From: Agrobacterium sp. RAC06
GTDB taxonomy: Bacteria > Pseudomonadota > Alphaproteobacteria > Rhizobiales > Rhizobiaceae
Reading direction: 5' to 3'
NCBI RefSeq assembly: GCF_001713475.1
Contig: NZ_CP016499.1
Span: forward strand, 3,484,001 to 3,548,000
Length of the DNA: 64,000 nt
Each line of letters opens with the position of its first letter. The first letter of the stretch is position 1. The notes under the pieces were generated by a model. It worked only from the letters and a program-made list of their open reading frames with translations, was not told the DNA's origin and did not search any database. The position numbers and the translations under genes were made by a program. Shown piece after piece: positions 41,925 to 50,100 of this stretch.

Positions 41925-42104
41925 ATGACTGAAGAGATCGAACATTCGCGCAAGCGGCAGGTCGAAGAGGACAAGTCTCACGCGGAAGACATGCCGGCGG
42001 CCGGTCCTCACGACAAGAAGGAGCTGCAGGATCCGATGAAGACGCCGGGCACGGGATCGCTGCCGGAGATCGGATCGCAAAAGACGGATCTCGGCCCGGA
42101 GTGA
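41925..42104 (+). CDS. Small hydrophilic protein, 59 residues
   Basis: ATG 41925 has AAGGAG 7 bases before it. The 59 residues are rich in Glu, Lys, Asp and Pro (TEEIEHSRKRQVEEDKSHAE, ending GSQKTDLGPE) with no hydrophobic segment, which suggests a disordered stress-type protein. It is divergent from the 55-residue gene, and a good terminator follows 22 bp after its stop. Confidence 0.65.
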   Translation: MTEEIEHSRKRQVEEDKSHAEDMPAAGPHDKKELQDPMKTPGTGSLPEIGSQKTDLGPE

Positions 42105-42126
42105 CACTTCGCGCATCCGAAACGAC

Positions 42127-42152
42127 AAAGGCCGGCGCGAAGGCCGGCCTTT
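42127..42152. terminator. Terminator after the 59-residue protein gene
   Basis: AAAGGCCGGC at 42127-42136 pairs with GCCGGCCTTT at 42143-42152 around a 6-base loop. T-rich sequence follows (TTTCTCACTTTTC) on the plus strand, and the A-containing stem also yields some T bases in reverse, so it may act on the leftward DUF475 gene ending at 42177 too. Confidence 0.75.
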
Positions 42153-42176
42153 CTCACTTTTCTCAAACGCTCTCAG

Positions 42177-43280
42177 TCAGATATTCTCGGCTACGCTTTC
42201 GCCGGCGAGACGTTCTTCTTCTTCCCGCTCTTCCCGATTGTACTTGATCGAGGACCACAGCGAGATGCCGATGAGTGCCGCACCGCCAAGACCGGTGATC
42301 ACTTCCGGGATGTGGAACAGTGTCTGCACATACATGATCACCGACAGGATCAGGATGGCGTAGAAGGCGCCGTGTTCGAGGTATCGATATTCGGCGAGCG
42401 TGCCCTTTTCGACGAGCATGATGGTCATCGAGCGCACATACATGGCGCCGATGCCAAGGCCGATCGCGATAATGAAGAGGTTCTGCGTCAGTGCAAAGGC
42501 GCCGATGACGCCGTCGAAAGAGAAGCTGGCGTCCAGCACTTCAAGATAGATGAAGGCGCCGAGGCCACCCTTTGCCGCTTCGCTCATGGCACGCTGCGAG
42601 GCGTCGAGCAGACCGCCGAGAACTTCGACGGCGAGGAAGGTCACGAGACCATAGATCGCCGAATAGACGAAGGTCGTCGCCTCTTCGCCGTCAAGAAGAT
42701 TGGAGAACAGCAGGATCAGGAGCAGCACGAGCGCAATCTCGATACCCTTGATCGAGGCGGAGCGCGCCATATGACTTTCGAGCCACTCGATCCAGTGGAT
42801 GTCCTTCTCCTGGTTGAAGAAGTAGGTGAGGCCGACCATCATCAGGAAGGTACCGCCGAAGGCCGCGATCGGCAGATGCGCATCGTTCATGATGCGCGCA
42901 TATTCCGCGGGCTCGCGGGCGGCGAGGATCACGGCTTCGATCGGGCCGATCTGCGCCGCGATCACCACGATCAACAGCGGGAAGATGATGCGCATACCGA
43001 AGACGGCGATGAGGATACCCCAGGTCAGGAAGCGCCGTTGCCAGACGGGCGTCATGTCCTTGAGCTTGTTGGCGTTGACGATGGCGTTGTCGAAGGACAG
43101 GGAGATTTCAAGCACGGCCAGGACCGAGCAGATGAAGAAGATGGTCGCCATGCCGGAGATTGTGCCGCTCATCTGCCATCCGAGAACGGCGCCGAGAAGC
43201 AGGCCGATCGCCGTGACGATGAAGGCCCAGCGGAAGTAACCGAGAGTGGAATTGCCACCCGTTGCTGCTGCGGTGCTCAT
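42177..43280 (-). CDS. DUF475 / TerC-like integral membrane protein
   Basis: The 367-residue protein has about nine membrane helices and the family features SLSFDNAIVNANKLKDM near residue 62 and DASFSFDGVIGAFALTQ near 248, two acidic FDNA/FDGV motifs that resemble the metal-coordinating sites of TerC-type proteins. DUF475 members are associated with tellurium-resistance or metal/stress loci. The C-terminus is a charged tail (NREEREEEERLAGE). It is monocistronic and has no clear partner here. Confidence 0.85.
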   Translation of the reverse strand: MSTAAATGGNSTLGYFRWAFIVTAIGLLLGAVLGWQMSGTISGMATIFFICSVLAVLEISLSFDNAIVNANKLKDMTPVWQRRFLTWGILIAVFGMRIIFPLLIVVIAAQIGPIEAVILAAREPAEYARIMNDAHLPIAAFGGTFLMMVGLTYFFNQEKDIHWIEWLESHMARSASIKGIEIALVLLLILLFSNLLDGEEATTFVYSAIYGLVTFLAVEVLGGLLDASQRAMSEAAKGGLGAFIYLEVLDASFSFDGVIGAFALTQNLFIIAIGLGIGAMYVRSMTIMLVEKGTLAEYRYLEHGAFYAILILSVIMYVQTLFHIPEVITGLGGAALIGISLWSSIKYNREEREEEERLAGESVAENI

Positions 43281-43617
43281 GTGCGGTCCTCCAGGCTGGA
43301 GGAGACGAAATTAGGGGAGATGCGAAGCGTCCTGCACGCCTTCGCATGAAGCATGATCCAAGTGTTCATTTTTCTAGAATCCGCCGGCTGAAATTTGCTG
43401 GCGGTACCGACATCACGAGAGCGCCGTAAACTCTCGCCAGAGGGGCCCGGCACCAGGTTTGGGCGCGGTGATGCTGAAATCACGGCGCCTCACATTCTTG
43501 TTAACGAACATTGGTCCGACGTCAAGAATTAAGGCGGATAGGGCGGATTAGTTGATCGTATCAGGCATTGGCGATGGCCTGCCCGACCAGCGTTGAGGCA
43601 AGAGGAGCAAGGCTCAA
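43281..43617. other. 337-bp non-coding stretch upstream of the DUF1810 gene
   Basis: No convincing gene, RNA or repeat was seen. A short inverted repeat CCGCC/GGCGG (43381-43385, 43400-43404) is the only structure noted. The part from 43281 is likely the promoter region of the leftward DUF475 gene, and the part near 43600 that of DUF1810. Confidence 0.4.
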
Positions 43618-44058
43618 ATGGCTGAAGATCATTCTCTCGTCGACCTCGAGCGCTTCGTCGAAGCGCAGCGGGAAACTTACGCACAGGCGCTTCGGGAATT
43701 GCAGGGCGGCCTGAAGCGCAGTCACTGGATGTGGTTCATCTTTCCGCAACTGGAGGGGTTGGGCCGATCGCCCACTGCCCAGCGATTTGCCTTGAGGTCG
43801 CTTGATGAGGCGCGTGCGTATCTGGCGCATGCTATCCTCGGAGAGCGCCTGCGTACGGTCACCCGGGCCGTATTGGCGCATCAGGACCGAAGCCTTGTGG
43901 AGATTTTCGGTCAACCCGACGACATGAAGTTCCGATCATCCATGACGCTGTTTGCGGCCGCTGCCGATCCCGACGACGCTGCGATCTTCCGCGAGGCTCT
44001 CGACGTGTTCTGTGGCGGAGAGCCTGACGCAATCACGTTGCAGCGTCTCGCCGGTTAG
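43618..44058 (+). CDS. DUF1810 family protein
   Basis: The 146-residue protein matches DUF1810 along its length: LERFVEAQRETYAQALRELQ at the start, KRSHWMWFIFPQLEGLGRSP at about 36-55, and DDMKFRSSMTLFAAA near residue 104. The family has a helical fold and may be related to macrodomain/ADP-ribose proteins, but the role is unknown. It ends in a tail-to-tail overlap with the OsmC gene, the two stop codons sharing bases 44056-44057. Confidence 0.88.
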   Translation: MAEDHSLVDLERFVEAQRETYAQALRELQGGLKRSHWMWFIFPQLEGLGRSPTAQRFALRSLDEARAYLAHAILGERLRTVTRAVLAHQDRSLVEIFGQPDDMKFRSSMTLFAAAADPDDAAIFREALDVFCGGEPDAITLQRLAG

Positions 44059-44471
44059 GCGGAGCTGATCAGTAATATGGGGCGAAGCGAGAGGCTGTTG
44101 CTGACGGTGCAGATTTCCTCGGCGCGGTGCGCAATCCTCGACTGATCATGCGGATCGAGAGTGCCCTCGAAAGCCAGTGTCACGGTGATCGAGGCGAAAC
44201 GCGAGGGCTCGTCCGAGGCCTTTTCTCCAGTCACCCCGACCTGCAGCCCCTCGAATTCATCGCTGAGGCCCAGTTCGCGGGCGGCTATCCGCGCGCTCAT
44301 GCTCATACAGGCGGCAAGCGAGGCCAATAGCAGGTCGAGGGGATTGAAGCCTGCCTGGGTCGGCCCGGTAACGATTTCGAGCTCACCGCCGGTTGCGGAT
44401 TCAATGATGGGGTAACCCCTTCGCCCAAGTGTCGCCGTTGCGCCGATCGGGCGGCTTCTCAGATCTGCCAT
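44055..44471 (-). CDS. OsmC/Ohr-family peroxiredoxin-like protein
   Basis: With ATG 44471 the protein has 138 residues. Two conserved cysteines are placed as in OsmC-family proteins, one in LAACMSMSARIAAREL and one in EEICTVSNSLSLRP; TQAGFNPLDLLLASLAAC is a typical lead-in. Such proteins reduce organic hydroperoxides with their Cys pair. An in-frame ATG at 44483 would add four residues; GGGGA lies a few bases before 44471. It overlaps DUF1810 at its 3' end. Confidence 0.83.
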   Translation of the reverse strand: MADLRSRPIGATATLGRRGYPIIESATGGELEIVTGPTQAGFNPLDLLLASLAACMSMSARIAARELGLSDEFEGLQVGVTGEKASDEPSRFASITVTLAFEGTLDPHDQSRIAHRAEEICTVSNSLSLRPILLISSA

Positions 44472-44533
44472 TCCAGTCCCCATGCTGCTTGATGGTTCAG
44501 AATAGGGATCGAGGGATGGCGCGACCAGCTGTG

Positions 44534-44935
44534 TCAGATGCTGTTGCCTATGCGCGCCGTGCCGGTTTCGCCGTTGTCGCGGATCCATTTCAGGCGCTTG
44601 TCACCGGTGCGGATCAGTTCGAAGCACATCGGCGCCCCCTTGTACCAGCTGGTAAATTGCTGACAGAGGCGGTCACCGTTGATCCACCATTTGCCTTTGT
44701 CATTCGGCTTGGCGAAGCGGCCGAGACCTAGGGCTTCGCCCGACCCATCCACCTGACCGTTCGGACGATAGTTCAGCGGAAATTCGCCACCGAAGGGCAC
44801 GGCGAGGTAGATGCGCTTGCCGATGATTTCTTCCTTGATGGTGGAGGCGGTAAAGCGCTCGTTCGCCATCGCTGCCGGGGCGATGAACGCGATCGTCAGG
44901 AGCGTGATCAGTCCGGCACGCATGCTGCTGGTCAT
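44534..44935 (-). CDS. Hypothetical secreted protein, 133 residues
   Basis: A signal peptide is evident (about residues 1-24, ending APAAMANE). The mature part of about 109 residues contains KRIYLAVPFGGEFPLNYRPNG and WWINGDRLCQQFTSWYKGAP, with two Cys close together that could form a disulfide. It looks like a small rhizobial periplasmic protein resembling DUF995-type proteins, but I cannot assign a family with certainty. GGGAG lies 8 bases before the ATG. Confidence 0.7.
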   Translation of the reverse strand: MTSSMRAGLITLLTIAFIAPAAMANERFTASTIKEEIIGKRIYLAVPFGGEFPLNYRPNGQVDGSGEALGLGRFAKPNDKGKWWINGDRLCQQFTSWYKGAPMCFELIRTGDKRLKWIRDNGETGTARIGNSI

Positions 44936-45022
44936 AACGAAGATCTCCCGTTCAAAATGGGTTAACGGGATCGTCTACGCGAGCCGTCCTGCGGTGGATC
45001 ACGGCTGCCAGCAACAGGCGTG

Positions 45023-47110
45023 TCAATTCCGGACGAAGACATTGACTGAAGCGGCTCGCCCTTCCGCATCGATCACGGTCAGGGTCGATTGCCCTATGCC
45101 TTCGGGATGCCATTCGCCGGTTCTGCGGCGCGTGGATTCACGCATCGGTTTGCCATCGACGAGCCACCGAAAGGGCGCGCGTCCGGCTTGCATCTTCATG
45201 ACGACCGGCAAAGCCTCGCCATCCGCGCCCTTGCCGCGTTCGAGAACCGAACCTTCCAGGGGATAAACAATCCGTGGTGGCCGCTCGCGCGCGGAAACCG
45301 CGACCAGGCCATTGGATTCCAAGGAAAAGCGGCGAAGCGATTGCGGCAGGTCCGATGCGGCGATTCGGTTTGCCCCTGTCGGTGCGCGGGGCAGGGGCGT
45401 TCCGGCAAGGCCGGATTTGGCAAAGGCTTCGAAGAGGATCGGGGCTGCCGTCTGATAGCCCGATATGCCGGGGACGGCGGCATTGTCTGGGCGACCGATC
45501 CAGACGCCGAGCACATAACGACCGTCATAGCCGACCGACCATGCGTCGCGGTACCCGTAGCTGGTGCCGGTCTTGTAGGCGATGCCGGCGGGCGGGCTGC
45601 CGCTTGGAGGCAGGACGTCGCCGAGGACGTCTGCCACCGTCCAGGCGGCTGCGGGTTCGAAAAGCGACTCTTCGTCAACAAGTTCGGCCTTGTCGCGGAT
45701 GCCGTCGCCGAGCCGGACCGGCTGTTCGCGGTTTGCGAGACCGGCATAAAGCTGCACAAGGTCTTTCAGCGTGATGCCGGCACCGCCAAGCGCAATCGCG
45801 AGGCCTGGCGCTTCGTTGGGGGGCAGTTTCAGGGTGACCCCGCCGCGTCGGAGGCGAACCATCAGGCGAGACGGACCGACGGCATCAAGAAGACGCACGG
45901 CCGGCACGTTGAGCGACAGCTGCAGAGCCTGTCGGATGCTGACATCGCCCTGATACTGCATGTCGAAATTCTTCGGGCGGTAGCCGAAGAAGTCGGCCGG
46001 GCGATCCTCGACAATGGTTTCCTGAGCCACCAGACCCTGCTCGAAGGCGAGGCCGTAAATGAAGGGTTTCAGCGCCGAGCCCGGCGAACGCTCGGCGCGC
46101 GTCATGTCGATCCAGCCGGAGCGGGAGGCATCGAAGTAATCGGCAGCTCCAACTTCTGCGACAATCTCGCCGGTGGTGGCATCGGCCATCAGCAAGGCGA
46201 GCGAGACCTTGGGATCGAGCTTGCGGCCCGCTTCGAGCGCCACTTTTTCCAGGGTCTCCTGTACAGGCCGCAGGATGGTGGTCTGGTGGGTGCTGATCTC
46301 GGGTGCCTTGCGCCGTGCGGCTTCGGCGAGATGTGGGGCAAGCGCCGGCAACTGCCTGCGCATAGGGGGGAGGGATGCGTTCAGCGCGAGCTCGACCTCC
46401 GTCTTGTCGACGACTTCGGCTTCGCGAGCGCGTTCCAGAACCCGCTTGCGCGCTTCGTGTGCGTTGTGGCGGTAGCGGTCGGGGCGGCGCTTTTCCGGCA
46501 GTTGCGGCAGGGCGACCAACAGAGCGGCCTCGGCAGTCGACAGCCGCTTCGGCTCCTTGCCAAACCAGGCGAGGCTTGCTGCGCGCACGCCTTCCAGGTT
46601 TCCGCCATAGGGGGCGTGGGTGAGATAGAGATTGAGGATCTCTGTCTTCGTCAGCCGCCGCTCCAACTGGATCGCGCGGGCGATCTGGATGAGTTTGGCG
46701 GTCAGCGATCGCTCGCGACGAGGCTCGATCAGGCGGGCGACCTGCATGGAGAGGGTGGATGCGCCCGAAACGATGCGGCCGTTGGCGGCCAGTTGCCAGG
46801 CGGCACGTCCCAGCGCCATGAGGTCAACGCCGTGATGGTCCGCGTAGCGCTTATCCTCATAGGCGATCAGCATGCGGATGAGAGCAGGGTCGACGTCATT
46901 GACTGTTGTTTCTAAGCGCCAAAGGCCTTCTTTCGTGGCAAAGGCACGCAAAAGCTGGCCGTCGCGATCGAGAATTTCGGTCGAGACTGCGCGCGCTTCC
47001 TCCAGCGGGGGAGGGTAGTTTGTGTCCGCCCAATCCAGCGCAGCGAGCGAGGCAGTGGCCGTGATGACAGCCACCCCCAAGCTTATACCGATGCGCCTCA
47101 GGCGGCCCAT
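45023..47110 (-). CDS. pbpC: Penicillin-binding protein 1C
   Basis: The 695-residue bifunctional peptidoglycan synthase has an N-terminal membrane anchor (about residues 4-24), a GT51 transglycosylase domain (about 50-215; LIAYEDKRYADHHGVD holds the catalytic Glu), a transpeptidase domain (about 300-560; SxxK in GSALKPFIYGL and KTGTSYGYRDAW), and the C-terminal BiPBP domain. It polymerises and cross-links glycan in the periplasm. Its start overlaps the last base of the alpha-2-macroglobulin gene, the same pairing known from many proteobacteria, suggesting that the macroglobulin guards or traps invading proteases while PBP1C repairs the wall. Confidence 0.95.
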   Translation of the reverse strand: MGRLRRIGISLGVAVITATASLAALDWADTNYPPPLEEARAVSTEILDRDGQLLRAFATKEGLWRLETTVNDVDPALIRMLIAYEDKRYADHHGVDLMALGRAAWQLAANGRIVSGASTLSMQVARLIEPRRERSLTAKLIQIARAIQLERRLTKTEILNLYLTHAPYGGNLEGVRAASLAWFGKEPKRLSTAEAALLVALPQLPEKRRPDRYRHNAHEARKRVLERAREAEVVDKTEVELALNASLPPMRRQLPALAPHLAEAARRKAPEISTHQTTILRPVQETLEKVALEAGRKLDPKVSLALLMADATTGEIVAEVGAADYFDASRSGWIDMTRAERSPGSALKPFIYGLAFEQGLVAQETIVEDRPADFFGYRPKNFDMQYQGDVSIRQALQLSLNVPAVRLLDAVGPSRLMVRLRRGGVTLKLPPNEAPGLAIALGGAGITLKDLVQLYAGLANREQPVRLGDGIRDKAELVDEESLFEPAAAWTVADVLGDVLPPSGSPPAGIAYKTGTSYGYRDAWSVGYDGRYVLGVWIGRPDNAAVPGISGYQTAAPILFEAFAKSGLAGTPLPRAPTGANRIAASDLPQSLRRFSLESNGLVAVSARERPPRIVYPLEGSVLERGKGADGEALPVVMKMQAGRAPFRWLVDGKPMRESTRRRTGEWHPEGIGQSTLTVIDAEGRAASVNVFVRN

Positions 47111-50100
47111 CAGGGTGCCGTCGAGACCGTCATCGCACCGGCTGCCGTGCGCGCCGACAGCTGCGGACGATACATGTCTTCGACGTTCGCGGCCGGCAGG
47201 TCGTAGGTGCCCGGCGTGACGGCGCGGACGACGTAAGCCAGCGTGATGGTCCCGTTTTCGCCCTCGCCGCGATTGACGGCAGCCACGAAGCGATCGCTGC
47301 GGAATTCGAGATGCGCGGTCTCCGTCTGGCCGATCCAGTCGAAGTTGGCGAGCGCTGCGCTGTCGACCAGGCTCGGATTGTCGATCTCGAAGCCCGCCGG
47401 AAGCAGATCGGTCACGAGAAGCTGGGCCGGCCAGTCATCCGCTTCCGTCACTTCCAAGACCACGACATAGCGTTCGTTCTGGATGACCTCTGTGATGTTG
47501 GCCTCTTCGCCGGTCAGGCTGTAGTAGGTCTTGTTGATCTCGAAGCCTTCCCCGCCGGCTGCCGGTGGCAGGGCCGGAGCCGCGACCGTGGTAACCGCAG
47601 CGCTCACGGCATCAAGGCCGGTGTTGGTCAGCGTCAGCGGCGCCTCTAGGAGTGCGTCGCCCGGGATCGTGGCCGCATAGGCGCCGGTCTTTTCGGCACC
47701 ATTGACCTCAAGCTTCAGCCCCTCGTCATCCTGCTGGAGTGCGCGGGCGGCTAGCAGCATCCAGGTCTGTTCCTGGGTGCTGAGTGTCTGCTTCGCCTTC
47801 CACTCGTCGGCCACGACCTTTGCCAGGATCGGAACGACGGGCGGAACCGGGCGGCTTTCGGCGGCAAGCGCCAGAACGCCGGCAGCATCGCGAAGCGCCG
47901 AGCCATAGTCGGAACGGGAGAAGCTGACCGGCGTCATACGGGCCTGTTCGCTCATTCCGGCTGCATCGAGGAAAACGGCGTTGGCTCGCTCGCTATCACC
48001 GTAGAGCGACAATGCCGCTGCCAGATGCGCTTTCGACAGGGGCGTCGGGAAGTCGCCTAGCATCGTGTCCGCGTAGTAGCGAAGGTCACTCAGCGAGGCC
48101 TTGCGGCTGCGTGACAGCACGTAGAGAGCATAGGCGATCTCGTTGCCGCGCGTGCGGATGTCGTTGTCATAGGCGATGCGGTTCTGCAGGTTCTGCAAGG
48201 CCTGGACGAGAGCTTCCTCCGGCACGTCGAAGGTCTGTTCGCGGGCGCGGGTCAGGAAGTCGGTGACATAGGCGTCGAGCCAGAGGCTTTCGGAACCCGG
48301 TGCCCAGAGGCCAAAGGAGCCACTCGACGATTGATAGGCCAGCACGCGTAGGATGCCGTCCTGGACGCGCTTGTTGATTGACTCGTCCTCCGGCAGGCCG
48401 GAAAGCTTGGCCAGTTCATCAAAGTATAGAAGCGGCAGCGCGCGGCTGGTCGTCTGTTCGGCGCAGCCATAGGGATAGCGGTCAAGGGCCATCAACAGGC
48501 CCGGAATGTCCAAGCCATCGGCGCGAGCAACATTGAGGCTGACGGAGGCTCCCTGCAAGAGGCTGTCTGCGAGCAGGTCACTATCCACGGTCAGGCTCTT
48601 GCCCGGTGCCAGCGCAATGACCTGCCGCTCGGTGATCGGCAGTGTTGCTGGGCGTACGGGAAGATCGAGAGACTGGGAAATGGCTATGCCGTCTGTACCT
48701 GTGAGCGCGATGTCAATCGCGCCGTCGCCGGGTGTGTTGGCAGTGAGCGGCAGGGTTACGGTGGTGGTTTCACCCGCCGTCAGCGTGACCTCCTGGCTTT
48801 CCGATCCTCCGATACTGACGGGACCGTTGCCGGTGACGGCCAGCGTGTAGGTGCCGGATGGAGCGTCCGTCGCGGCGATGTCCAGACGAAGACTGCTTTC
48901 GTCCTCAGGGGCGAGGAATTTGGGCAAACTCGACGTCACGACGATCGGATCTCGTATGATCACGTCCGCCTCGCTGTGACCGACCCCGGTCTTCGACCAG
49001 GCCCAGGCCATGATACGCGCCGTGCCATTGAACTGCGGGATGTCGAAGGAGACCATCGCCTTGCCATCTGCATCGAGCTTCACCGGACCGGAGAAGAAGG
49101 CCACGAGCCTTTCGCGCGGTGGATTGCCCTGCAGCGCAACCTGGCCCCCGTCACCGCCGGTGCGCAGGCGTCCGGTTGCGCCCAGCGAGCCATCGATCAG
49201 ACGGCCATAAAGGTCACGCAGTTCGAGGCCGAGCCGGCGCTGGCCGAAATAGTAGCTTTCCGGATCTGGTGTCTCATAGCGGGTGAGGTTGAGAATGCCG
49301 ACATCGACGGCGGCGACCATCACATAGGCTTCCTCGCCGATGCCAGCGCCGGTCACTTCCACCGGGATTTCCAGGGGCTGGCGGGGCAAGGTCTTTTCCG
49401 GTGGCGAAAGCTTGATGGCCAGCTTGTCGGCGCCCGGATCGACGGCGAGCCAGGCAATGCCGATTGCACGCGCCGGCATGCGGCTTTCCTCGGCGTCACC
49501 GGGGCGGAAAAGGGTCGCGGTCACATAGGCCCCGGCGCCGAAATCCGCAGTAACTGGAATTTCGATTTCCGTGCCGGTGGCCGGGACTTCGGCAACCTGC
49601 GTCGAAATCAGGGCATCGGTGCCCGAGGTAACGATAACCTGGCCTGCGAAACGCGGCGAGATCTTCAGCTTTGCGGTATCGCCGACCTTGTAAGCCGGCT
49701 TGTCGAGGCCAATCTCGAGTGCGTCTGGCGTTTCGGTAGAGCTTGCTGTGACAAACCAGCCGGCATCGAAGTCGACGCTGGTGACGGCGCCGCCCTGCTC
49801 GACTTCCAGACGATGGGCGCCCCAGGTCACCGGTGTTGAAAGTGGTGTGCCTTCCGCTGCGATATCGACGGTGCCGTCGGCCACGAGCTTGGTCGTGGTG
49901 ATCGGCTCATAGCGCCAGGAGGAACCATCGCGATACCACTGGTAGTTCCGCTCCAGCTTGATCAGCTTCCAGCTCGCGCCGGCTAGGGCCTGGCGCTCGC
50001 CATCAGAGCCGAGCGCGATCAGGTTGAAGGCGGCATTCGAGTTCTCGGAGACCTCGCCTTCGAATTCCGGCTTGATGCCGATGACGGGTCCTTCCGGCGT

